IMG/VR virus record: IMGVR_UViG_3300044630_002679
Span: 1 to 23,357 of that record
DNA: 23,357 bases
Strand: one strand, 5' to 3'
DNA from: a virus
Shown: positions 8,901-16,542 of the stretch, piece by piece
Numbering within the stretch: the first letter of the stretch is position 1
Layout of the letters: every line of letters begins with the position of its first letter
The notes under the pieces: generated by a model
Database searches by the model: none
Seen by the model: the letters and a program-made list of their open reading frames with translations, nothing else
Told to the model about the DNA's origin: nothing
Made by a program: the position numbers and the translations under genes

Positions 8901-11625
8901 CACTTAATTGTGGATTTACGGTTGTCCTAATGACATTAGGTGAATTATTCCCAAAATATTTATCTCTTGTATTAAATTCATTTAATTTTTGTGGATAAGT
9001 TTCAGTTCTAGGAAATCCAAACCACCTATAGTGAACACCAAGATCTTTTTCCGCAGCAAATAAAAATGGTTGAGGAGCATGATACTTATTAAAAGCATTT
9101 GGATCAGTAGTAGATGAAAGTATGTCATATCCCGAAAATAATCTTCTAAAATCTAAAACCGCATCAACAACAACATCACCACCTACCTGATCATCTACCA
9201 CTCTATTTAGTAATGATTTATACTGTATACTTGGACCAAAAGATCCTGCCGCATAAAAATACCCTTTATCATTATCATCACTATCTTCACCAGGGAAATT
9301 TTCTAAGTTAGGGTGATTAACATTATAAGCCGAAGATAAATTGACAGGTGCAATAAATGATGTTGATTGAGCGTACTGTATATTACTATCATCTAAACCG
9401 TTTTGTTGTTCTTCAATACTTGCGTTAACCGTATTTTCATCAATATCGTCATCTATTTCGGCGTTACCACAATCACAATCACAACTTGTACATTCAGGAT
9501 AAGATAACATAGGTAAACCTAATCTTGGAAAATTATTTATCTTAACTAAATAAATCGCGGTAAACGCAATGAAGGCCAATGATAAAGCTAATTTAAATAA
9601 TGCGGCTAAAAGTTGTGCGGCAACTCTTAATATTAACCCCGCATTAATAACAGGACCTCCCGGAATCGAAACTGCCGTGAATTCTAAAAGTGAATTAATA
9701 ACATCAATTCCTTGTTGTACCGCCTGATAACCAAGATAAATACCTAAAACTATTAATAGATATTTTAAAACCGGCCAAATCAAAGCAATAAAATGGGCAA
9801 TCCATAATATTATTAATATTGGTATTGCCAAAATATTCATTAACAAATTAAATAAGAAAAATATAAAATCAAAGTTTCTAATTATATCATTAACAGGAAA
9901 TGTATTAACTGTAGATTTACAAGCTCTATCATCAATCTCTTTAATACCTAAGTGTTTTGCCCTACCAGCACCCTTTTTATATCGATCCAAGAACATTGAT
10001 GTTGTATAAATTTTATTATAATTAAATTCATAAAATTTATCTTCACAATTAATTGCTTCTTGTATCATTTGTTGTCCAACAACAGTTGTGTTGTCACCAT
10101 AATCATTCCAATCTAAACTAAAAGCGTATGACCTTAACGCATCAAATGTTGGTTGTTGATAAAAAGTATAGTTAAATTGAGTTAATGTTCCGGGGTTAGT
10201 AGGAACAACATTTATTGTAAAAGTTGTGGGAATTACGGTAATTGGAATACTTTCTAAATCACCAAAATAAGGGTTACCATTTAATAAAACCGTGAAACTT
10301 TGAACGTTAATTTTATTATCTAAAACTAACCCCCCTGTTGAGGTATTATTTAATGAAAAAGTTGATGTTAAAGTACCATTTGGTAATGTAAATTGATATT
10401 GTGTAGTAGGATAGTTTATTAATGGATCTATAGCTGAGGTTACCCATCCGTGTTCTTTTATATTTGGAACCAAAAAATGACCTCTTAAAAATGAATTTTG
10501 TAAACCTTGTTCATTTTGCCATTTAAATTTAAATCTGTATTTACCTTTAGTTGGTATTCCTTTCTTTGGGTCGTTGGATAAAACCTGTTCACCAAATTCA
10601 TTTGTAATAATATAATTTAAGTTCATTGGCACATTTATTAAAAATGCACCATCAGTATCAATGACTTTACCGTCCTCATCCAATTCATGTGTTTCAAGAA
10701 TTGGTCTTCCATCTTGATCAATATCAATAGTTTGTCTAATTGTTAGTATTTGACCAGGACCCGCAATTAACTCACATAAATTACCTGTATCATTTTTTGG
10801 TTTACAAGTTGTTGCTCTAACTGCATCATCATCAGTTGTTGAGATTAACGACCCCATAAAAACAGCGTTTGGTTTTATAGAAATATTTGCACTTGCAGTT
10901 AAATCAAAATCGGCTCTTGTAATACCTAATAAACATATCTCAGGTTCACCCCATAACGGAGCAACCTCAATAATTTTATTTAAAGTAACGATTTGAGGTA
11001 ATTCACTAAGATTAGTTGATGTTTTAAATTTAGAACCATTAACTTGTGATTCAACCGCAACACCCGAATCAATTAAATCTTGTGGTGAAAGTGAAAAACA
11101 ACCAATATCCGATAAATCAACATCCATTAATATTGTTTGAGTTCCGGTTGGAACACCAAATATCATATAGTCACCACTATCATTTGTTCTTACGGAAAAT
11201 CTATAATACTTGTCATAAACCTCAACATATGATTGATCAGTTAATATTTCTTCTTTAGACGGGAAAGTCCCTGTTGCTGCATGACCTGTATATGATGGAT
11301 CTTTAGGGAGTAAATTATATCTATACCCATCGGCACTAACATCAGATAATGTTTGATACGGATAAAGTTCAGAAATTATTGGATTATCTATGTCAATATC
11401 ATCAATTGGAATAAAGACAGATACTCTAGCATTTGGTACACCGTATCCGTTATTAACCAATACTCTACCAATAATAACACCATAATCAGAACACATTCTA
11501 TTATAGATGTCCCCTTGATTAATCTTAAGTGATAATATCTCTAAGAATTCAAAATCCTGTTCTAATTGAATATTTATTGTCTTCTCAGTACCAGGTGTTG
11601 TACGTATTCTATATGATTTTGGCAT
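5959..11625 (-). CDS. Giant baseplate-associated protein (1888 residues) with Ig-like N-terminal domain, membrane-like block and Cys cluster
   Basis: The largest gene of the window, directly after the gp6-like gene, in the place T4 gives to gp7 (about 1030 residues, so this is much longer). Seen in the sequence: residues ~1-45 hold the motif shared with the 273-residue protein. Residues ~48-172 look like a carboxypeptidase-regulatory/Cna-B beta-sandwich, with GRVLVNNGYGVPNARVSVFI near the start and the typical NDSGDYMIFGVPTGTQTI later. Residues ~580-695 are strongly hydrophobic and could form about four membrane helices, split by a short polar loop near 637-657. A Cys cluster follows at 711-720 (CTSCDCDCG). 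The remaining ~1150 residues are Asn/Thr/Tyr-rich and beta-like, with further scattered cysteines. Inferred role: baseplate wedge or hub extension, possibly contacting the host membrane at injection. The start has weak ribosome-binding potential (AAGAAAG). The family is unassigned, and no frameshift interrupts the reading frame. Confidence 0.85.
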   Translation of the reverse strand: MPKSYRIRTTPGTEKTINIQLEQDFEFLEILSLKINQGDIYNRMCSDYGVIIGRVLVNNGYGVPNARVSVFIPIDDIDIDNPIISELYPYQTLSDVSADGYRYNLLPKDPSYTGHAATGTFPSKEEILTDQSYVEVYDKYYRFSVRTNDSGDYMIFGVPTGTQTILMDVDLSDIGCFSLSPQDLIDSGVAVESQVNGSKFKTSTNLSELPQIVTLNKIIEVAPLWGEPEICLLGITRADFDLTASANISIKPNAVFMGSLISTTDDDAVRATTCKPKNDTGNLCELIAGPGQILTIRQTIDIDQDGRPILETHELDEDGKVIDTDGAFLINVPMNLNYIITNEFGEQVLSNDPKKGIPTKGKYRFKFKWQNEQGLQNSFLRGHFLVPNIKEHGWVTSAIDPLINYPTTQYQFTLPNGTLTSTFSLNNTSTGGLVLDNKINVQSFTVLLNGNPYFGDLESIPITVIPTTFTINVVPTNPGTLTQFNYTFYQQPTFDALRSYAFSLDWNDYGDNTTVVGQQMIQEAINCEDKFYEFNYNKIYTTSMFLDRYKKGAGRAKHLGIKEIDDRACKSTVNTFPVNDIIRNFDFIFFLFNLLMNILAIPILIILWIAHFIALIWPVLKYLLIVLGIYLGYQAVQQGIDVINSLLEFTAVSIPGGPVINAGLILRVAAQLLAALFKLALSLAFIAFTAIYLVKINNFPRLGLPMLSYPECTSCDCDCGNAEIDDDIDENTVNASIEEQQNGLDDSNIQYAQSTSFIAPVNLSSAYNVNHPNLENFPGEDSDDNDKGYFYAAGSFGPSIQYKSLLNRVVDDQVGGDVVVDAVLDFRRLFSGYDILSSTTDPNAFNKYHAPQPFLFAAEKDLGVHYRWFGFPRTETYPQKLNEFNTRDKYFGNNSPNVIRTTVNPQLSVAPYNLGTQSTFTDQIIVVLANPGTAQQLGIGEIVTFQDPNFDNGLVIKRNINLTGATLNDFGNNSVTGTTVLSAAPNTTANVVPISVPLQYAATNGAASNVFINIIQTGDTVTATTKSDYLKYPTDMEYFQVITGVTVSQFITMANFTNNTLFPERFLRHKISYIISRPSSVSPNTPASYSISFPITPPTFINGNTYNNVNNIPQLQVNNFDSLDSLANNLNYEVIMFVRGVDPHTEKQNISYDLSRIFGNTTWNVPGLTVIGDYYLNQPIKPVGSAPLSHNTSNNTVNNLYFPSFTFNITPSNYTGFTSTLPYYYLSTDDTTTTPYNANTNPYTPVAGIPFQQKSLLSSNPWTLLGNTNFTLPRLQPDYIGGGPFIAASFNTSFTTAGVFYTTVPNEDTYGYPIGSNQFYGLYSPAYFKYTSLLGVNFSNSGRIVMRSDRLPTSTCVDTAPGNRTAYALHQNNKFCYYKTDGVINQETNSFASIYEIAENLDQFSGNTGLTQTLTCEGLISLECYSGSGNNVGVIPANQCSIAENRVTKGCYCLLNKDNSDNDKHYYLIRKAFGDDARLFMEWKTRFTLVFATCRGVFAQTFQNNWINGTLYMPSFNKRSIYPANNLTNISTPNYVYCKDIVVYNNISNNFYYRSSPWSDNSQEFIGKEIPQSPNWITLNFKPGYNDKNIMFPTTILDMGPRDSYISEICNNPNFKGYMSDQYRSTSYNDNSDIIQIGFLSRILNESFRQRMIPITTGGNNSEGKGITQFFNSSRGGDRIDGDFAQALSINSEFKISPFIDENYGNVDIFIGDDGQTPPTSRPVFGVFYRSSNVEYSYRRKLTPGIEIYNISPLLQDAYGHPKTQVVPHYKWILQPSNVIFGAESNNWYTNPNQSGGVGFFKKGYQDLDYSVDPYFTTPALQPGNPLPLLPQGFITNFNQNTGLPEPSFTVNGNVYLVGAPSHFYFGLNNGKTAMNRFIKKYIDTADI

Positions 11626-11660
11626 TATTTATTCTTTCTTGATAAATAGTTTATTTCCTA

Positions 11661-11690
11661 TTTTCAAAAAATAATTCTTTTATTTGAAAA
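11661..11690. repeat. AT-rich inverted repeat between the gp6-like and 1888-residue genes
   Basis: The arms TTTTCAAA (11661-11668) and TTTGAAAA (11683-11690) pair over 8 bp around a 14-base loop, within the 73-base gap between the two genes. Only one G-C pair is present and no T-run follows on the minus strand, so it is unlikely to terminate transcription. It may be a weak mRNA structure or chance in AT-rich DNA. Confidence 0.3.
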
Positions 11691-11698
11691 ATAAATTA

Positions 11699-13537
11699 TC
11701 AAGAGAAATTAATCGTTCTGAAGTTAAGGACATTAACCGTAATATCCTTGTTTGGGAACCTAATTTGGTATATTTGGGTAGGTTCGGCAAAGACAGTATC
11801 CGCAACTAATTTTATCATTTTTGTAGACGGGTCTTCATATTGTTGAGAAGTTTGTGAAGATGAGTATTGTCCCCCAACCTTATTATAGACAAAAATACCC
11901 GAAATAGATATTACCCCATTTTCACTTTGTATTAATCGTCTTATTTCAGATATATAAACATTTTGTCCTAACCCTCTAACCGCTGGGCTAAAATAAGCGG
12001 TAATAATATTAATAATCTTAGCAACAATAGACCCTTGATTTTGACTAGAATCTAAAACAACATCAACATCAATCGCTAAATCAATAACATTTGCCGTCTC
12101 AACGGAGATATAGTCATTAATCATTCTATAATTAGATAAATAATTAGCAACATTATTCTTAAGTGTGTTAGAAACTACTTCAGTTAAATTACCACTAGTG
12201 TCGTAAGATAACATTTTAATTTTTATTTTATTATTTTCTTCAACAATAGAAACTTTACCGGGTGCACCAAATTGTGATGGCATCGTTCTTAATGCCGATT
12301 CATAATCATTAATGGTTACCGCCCTATTTTGTGCGGCAAAATTGTAAGTTACATATTGTCTTACTTCTTCTGTTGTTGGGGGATTTGATCCACCTATAGC
12401 TGCAGTTACATTGTTTACTCTAAGTGAATTCACCACAGTTGAATTAATCGATTCTGACGGACCATTAACAAAAAATGATACCGTACCTATTTGAGTGATG
12501 ATGTTAACCCCCAAGTTTGTTGCTTGACCTCCACCGACTCTGTATTGTACGAATAAAGTAGAGTTTGATTTCAACGCACTACCTAAAGCTAAATTATTAA
12601 CATATTTGTTTAAGTCAAAACCAACACCATCTCTTGCAAATTCTCTTAATTGTTCTTCTGCCGATACATTTCCACCACCAAAGGTTAATTTACAAAATCC
12701 TTCAGGTGTAAACTCACTAATAAATTTAGTATTTGTTACAACATACTTTCCAACCTTTATACCCGGTTGATCGGATGGTTTAGTTGGATCCTCAATAAAT
12801 ACTCTATCTTCAGCCAAAGCTTGTACTTCATACCATCTATTCTCTAACCCCAAAAATTCTTGAGCCGAAGGTGGTGAAGTGTATTGTGTTCCATCCTTAA
12901 GTAAAACACTTGTAATACCTAAAACATTTTTTTCAGGTAAAAATAATTCAAAGAATGGTTTAACATCATTTGGGGTAATTACTCTTTTGAAAACTTTTGT
13001 TATACCATTAACGATAACTTCTCTTTTGGTTATTGTATAATTAATGATATTATTATTTGAATCAAAATTTGGTACTTTCAATCTATTTGGTGACCCCTCA
13101 GCATTCGTTGGAGATGCAAAATCAATATCGTATACTGTTTCAAATGGTTGTCCCGCACCATTTACTTGAGATCCTCGTCTTAAAATACCACAGTATCTTA
13201 AATCTTCTTTATCCCCAAAAGCAGGAACAGTAATAGAAAAATCAACTAAAGCAACAGATGGTCTTGATCCGGGAATCTTTAAACCATACGTTCTTGCAAT
13301 ATTATAAACTGATGATTTTTGTTGAGCGTATTGTAGAACAGTTTCTTGTATACTTCTATCAATCTGAAACTGTAAGTTATCAGTTACCGCAGCATTTAAA
13401 TCTAATAAAACCGAGAATACCCCAGCATCATTAAAATTCTGAACAAGGTCAGGGTAATAAGTTCTTGTGAAATTAATAAGTTCAGTTCTTATTCCCGCAA
13501 AATCTCTCGTTGTGTACGATATTTTTTTATTCGCCAT
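11699..13537 (-). CDS. gp6: Baseplate wedge protein, gp6 / Baseplate_J-like
   Basis: A 612-residue protein, close to T4 gp6 (about 660). In contractile-tail phages gp6 forms the continuous inner ring of the baseplate and relays sheath contraction; the same fold is P2 gpJ and TssF-like proteins of type VI secretion. Seen here: an N-terminal YTTRDFAGIRTEL start typical of the family, the VFSVLLDLNAAVTDNLQFQID helix (about 40-60), the YRVGGGQATNLG turn (332-343) and RAVTINDYESALR (405-417) followed by a PGKV strand. The last two are the usual landmarks of the Baseplate_J fold. It starts six bases after the gp25-like gene, an arrangement conserved in T4-like phages (25 then 6). The cytoplasmic product is assembled into wedges; no signal or membrane segment is seen. 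Confidence 0.87.
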   Translation of the reverse strand: MANKKISYTTRDFAGIRTELINFTRTYYPDLVQNFNDAGVFSVLLDLNAAVTDNLQFQIDRSIQETVLQYAQQKSSVYNIARTYGLKIPGSRPSVALVDFSITVPAFGDKEDLRYCGILRRGSQVNGAGQPFETVYDIDFASPTNAEGSPNRLKVPNFDSNNNIINYTITKREVIVNGITKVFKRVITPNDVKPFFELFLPEKNVLGITSVLLKDGTQYTSPPSAQEFLGLENRWYEVQALAEDRVFIEDPTKPSDQPGIKVGKYVVTNTKFISEFTPEGFCKLTFGGGNVSAEEQLREFARDGVGFDLNKYVNNLALGSALKSNSTLFVQYRVGGGQATNLGVNIITQIGTVSFFVNGPSESINSTVVNSLRVNNVTAAIGGSNPPTTEEVRQYVTYNFAAQNRAVTINDYESALRTMPSQFGAPGKVSIVEENNKIKIKMLSYDTSGNLTEVVSNTLKNNVANYLSNYRMINDYISVETANVIDLAIDVDVVLDSSQNQGSIVAKIINIITAYFSPAVRGLGQNVYISEIRRLIQSENGVISISGIFVYNKVGGQYSSSQTSQQYEDPSTKMIKLVADTVFAEPTQIYQIRFPNKDITVNVLNFRTINFS

Positions 13538-13543
13538 ATACTA

Positions 13544-14002
13544 TTAAATATTGATAATTACAAAATCGCTTGAATTGAAAGCGTTATTAGTGTTTCTATA
13601 ATCAATTCTTACTTTTGCCGTATGTTCTAATTGAGCAATGTTTGGAACTGTAAATTCTTTCTCACCATATTGGTTTATATAAGTTCCTTGATTTTCTTCC
13701 CCCATTGAAGCATCTGTGATCTTAATGTTAGTAATCAGGATACCTGGCATATATTTACCAACCGAATCCCTTATCTCACTTTCAATTTCACTAAATGTTG
13801 GTCCATCTAATGGTTCAAAAATATATTCATACAATCTTGACCCAAAATCAGGTAAAAAATACCTTGTTCCTTTTTTACTTAATAATAAGTGTACAAGATT
13901 ACTTCTTATTTCCTCATCACTATCGTTAGAAGTATCCAAATATCTACCAACGAATGAATCTCTAAACGGGAAAGTTAAACCATATGTTATTCCATTTGCC
14001 AT
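13544..14002 (-). CDS. gp25: Baseplate wedge protein, gp25-like (TssE/lysozyme-like fold)
   Basis: Read from the ATG at 14002 this is 152 residues, close to T4 gp25 (132). The family signature is plain: EIRSNLVHLLLSKKGTRYFL (about 31-50) then PDFGSRLYEYIFEPL, the arginine-rich helix and P-D-F-G turn shared with type VI secretion TssE. gp25 sits in the inner baseplate next to gp6 and gp53 and helps trigger sheath polymerisation. The same frame stays open upstream to an ATG at 14092, but those 30 extra codons would be read through an intrinsic terminator (14052-14078) and look unlike the family, so the internal start MANGITYG is chosen. The gp6-like gene follows after six bases. It is the first gene of the baseplate operon. 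Confidence 0.87.
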   Translation of the reverse strand: MANGITYGLTFPFRDSFVGRYLDTSNDSDEEIRSNLVHLLLSKKGTRYFLPDFGSRLYEYIFEPLDGPTFSEIESEIRDSVGKYMPGILITNIKITDASMGEENQGTYINQYGEKEFTVPNIAQLEHTAKVRIDYRNTNNAFNSSDFVIINI

Positions 14003-14051
14003 ATTCAATAAATATACTCTCAATAATTTTTGAATAAATACATTAGAAAAT

Positions 14052-14078
14052 AAAAAATCCCGACTTAGCCGGGATTCT
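14052..14078 (-). terminator. Intrinsic terminator after nrdA
   Basis: On the minus strand AATCCCG (from 14076 down) pairs with CGGGATT around a 7-base loop, a 7-bp G+C-rich stem in AT-rich DNA, and runs straight into a T6 tract (complement of the A-run at 14052-14057). It lies about 20 bases beyond the nrdA stop and 50 bases before the gp25-like start. It therefore separates the replication/nucleotide unit from the baseplate unit. Confidence 0.88.
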
Positions 14079-14098
14079 CTGATGATACGCAATCCATC

Positions 14099-16531
14099 TT
14101 ACGATGAACACCCAAAACACTCAAACTCTGAACTATCAGGTTTTGGTGGTAAGTTCATATTTGTATAATCAACTTTTGGTGGTTCTGGTGTAACTTTTGG
14201 TTTATCTCTTTTAGTCATATCCAACGCCAAGTGTTTCGCCCCTGTCGAAATTGCTTTAGTTCTAACATAATAACATAAAGTTTTCAATCCTTTTTCCCAT
14301 GAATGGAAGTGTGATGAGGTAATTTTTGATAATGTTGGGTTTGACATATAGATATTCATTGATTGTGATTGATCAATAAATGGTGCTCTGTCTGCCGCCA
14401 TGTCAATAAGTTGTTTTTGCGAAATCTCCCAAATTGTTTTGTATTTAGGGATTAAATGTTCAATTCGTTTTACTTTCTTATTGTAATTCTTATCCTCAGG
14501 ATCTAAATAATTATTAAAATTGATGTTTTGAATAGAACCTTCATTCATGATGATTTCATTTTTTAAGTCCTCAGACCATATTCCAATTTTCTCAAAGTCA
14601 GCGATTAGATATTTGTTTACAATCATAATCTCACCTCCAACCACACGTCTGTTGAATAACGCCGAGTGAGCCGGTTCAGTCATTTCAAAAGATCCGGTAA
14701 TTTTTGCGGAAGATGCTACAGGCATTTGTGCCGTAAATAATGAGTTACACACTCCATATTCACTAACATCATTCTTTAATTTATTCCAATCCCAATATCC
14801 TGATAAATCATTTTCAGTTAACCCCCACATATCGTATTGGAAAACTCCTTTTGACATTGGCGACCCTTTAAAGAATTTATATGGTTTGTACTTACCTTTT
14901 TTACACAAATCATTACTTTCATAAATCGCCCCATAATAAATGGTCTCAAAAATTTGTTTATTTAAAGTTTTTGCTTCTTCTTCAGTAAAGATTAAATCAA
15001 GTAAATAAAACACATCTGCTAATCCTTGAGTACCAACTGCAATTGCTCTTTGTTCTAACCCACCTTTTAATCCTTTTTGTGTTGAGTAGTTATTAATATC
15101 AACAACTTTATTCAAAGTTCTAACAACTTTTCTAACCTCTTCAAATAACAATTGGAAATCAAATTTATTACTTTTAACGAAGTTTTTTAACACGATTGAA
15201 GATAGTGTACAGATCGCAGTTGTTTCTTCATCTGTGTATTGATAAATTTCATTACATAGATTTGATTGTTTGATTACCCCAATGTTTTGATGATTTGTTT
15301 TTCTGTTAGCACTATCTTTAGAACATAAATATGGGACACCTGTTTCAACTTGAGATTCAATAATTTTAGTCCATATTGTTTGTGCTGAAACTTTTTTACC
15401 TAACCCTATTTGTACCGCAGTATCATATACCTGTTCGTATTCATCACCATAACATTCTTGTAATGGTTTTAAACCAGCCTTTTTAATGTCATTAGGACAG
15501 AACAAATACCAATCGGTATTTTCTTTAACCGCCCTCATAAAGTTATCAGGTAACCAAAGTGCCGTAAATAAATCACGAGCCCTTAATTCTTCCGCTCCGG
15601 TGTTCTTTTTAATGTCCAATAGATCCAATATATCTTTGTGCCAAGGTTCAAGATAAATTGCTGCCGATCCAGGTCTACGACCTTGTTGATTAAAGAATCG
15701 TAATGACTCATTAACAATTTTAAGGTATTTTAACAAACCTCCCGCATATCCACCTGAACTTGAAATCCTACTTTCTTTACTTCTAATGTTTGACATTGAT
15801 AAACCAATGCCAGCCGCGTCAGAAGAATACGTTGAAATGTCGTTCAAAGTATGTAATAAACCATTACGTGAATCTGAATTGTTGTAATGTAATACACATG
15901 ATGCTAATTGAGGTACTTTTGTACCCGAATTAATCATGATTGGGGTTGCCTTAGATATAAGTTGATTTGATAGTGATTTGTAATACTCTACCGCCTCAAC
16001 AAAAGTATCTGTAACCCACAATGCTATTCTCATATACATATGTTGTGGTCTTTCCACCGTAATACCATTAGGTCTCTTTAAAAGATACATTTCTTGTAGT
16101 GATCTCCAAGCAAAATAATCAAAATTATAATCATTATCGTGATTAATAACCGCATCAATTGTATCTTCACCATACTCTTTAATGGTTTCAATTAATTTTT
16201 CATTAATGATACCATCACCATAAAGTAACATCATAGTTTCAGAAAAACTAGGATTTGTCTCTTTATGATATGATGAGATAGCAACTGAAGACGCCAATCT
16301 TGAGTAATCGTGGTGACTACCGGTATATGATGCGGCAATCTCATATACAAGTTTATCTAATTCTTTTGTTGTTATTTCACCTTCAGTAGGTACTGAAGTA
16401 ATAACTTTAATAAAAATCTCATCTGAATTTACGTTCAGACCTTTTGCCGATCGTTTAACACGATTGTAAATTTTTTGTGGGTTAAATGATACATTATCCC
16501 CATCTCTTTTAAGTATTTTAAGTGACATCAT
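14099..16531 (-). CDS. nrdA: Ribonucleoside-diphosphate reductase, class Ia large subunit
   Basis: Catalytic alpha subunit, 810 residues, reducing ribonucleoside diphosphates to deoxy forms with NrdB. An N-terminal ATP-cone (about 3-92) for dATP/ATP overall regulation is present. Active-site residues are intact: C212 and C441 as the redox pair, N424-x-C426-x-E428 (SNLCNE) with C426 as the thiyl radical site, Y754-Y755 for radical transfer, and a C-terminal C805-x-x-C808 for reactivation by thioredoxin or glutaredoxin. Motifs such as AIYLEPWHKDILDLLDIKKN and FIDQSQSMNI follow the eukaryotic RRM1 type more than E. coli NrdA. The frame begins with two Mets; either may be used. An A-rich leader without Shine-Dalgarno separates it from nrdB by 11 bases. 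It is last in its unit, ahead of a terminator. All key residues suggest an active enzyme. Confidence 0.97.
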   Translation of the reverse strand: MMSLKILKRDGDNVSFNPQKIYNRVKRSAKGLNVNSDEIFIKVITSVPTEGEITTKELDKLVYEIAASYTGSHHDYSRLASSVAISSYHKETNPSFSETMMLLYGDGIINEKLIETIKEYGEDTIDAVINHDNDYNFDYFAWRSLQEMYLLKRPNGITVERPQHMYMRIALWVTDTFVEAVEYYKSLSNQLISKATPIMINSGTKVPQLASCVLHYNNSDSRNGLLHTLNDISTYSSDAAGIGLSMSNIRSKESRISSSGGYAGGLLKYLKIVNESLRFFNQQGRRPGSAAIYLEPWHKDILDLLDIKKNTGAEELRARDLFTALWLPDNFMRAVKENTDWYLFCPNDIKKAGLKPLQECYGDEYEQVYDTAVQIGLGKKVSAQTIWTKIIESQVETGVPYLCSKDSANRKTNHQNIGVIKQSNLCNEIYQYTDEETTAICTLSSIVLKNFVKSNKFDFQLLFEEVRKVVRTLNKVVDINNYSTQKGLKGGLEQRAIAVGTQGLADVFYLLDLIFTEEEAKTLNKQIFETIYYGAIYESNDLCKKGKYKPYKFFKGSPMSKGVFQYDMWGLTENDLSGYWDWNKLKNDVSEYGVCNSLFTAQMPVASSAKITGSFEMTEPAHSALFNRRVVGGEIMIVNKYLIADFEKIGIWSEDLKNEIIMNEGSIQNINFNNYLDPEDKNYNKKVKRIEHLIPKYKTIWEISQKQLIDMAADRAPFIDQSQSMNIYMSNPTLSKITSSHFHSWEKGLKTLCYYVRTKAISTGAKHLALDMTKRDKPKVTPEPPKVDYTNMNLPPKPDSSEFECFGCSS

Positions 16532-16542
16532 ATTTTTTTTAT

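Noticed and set aside
13716-14033. Plus-strand open frame of 105 codons
   Set aside because: Antisense to the gp25-like gene, with no recognisable motif; the minus-strand gene is clearly the real one.
14003-14050. Possible late promoter before the gp25-like gene (TATATTTATT-like sequences)
   Set aside because: A promoter is expected here after the terminator, but the matches to the T4 late TATAAATA or Bacteroidota pattern are too loose in AT-rich DNA.
14003-14092. N-terminal extension of the gp25-like protein
   Set aside because: It would be translated through an intrinsic terminator and does not fit the family length.
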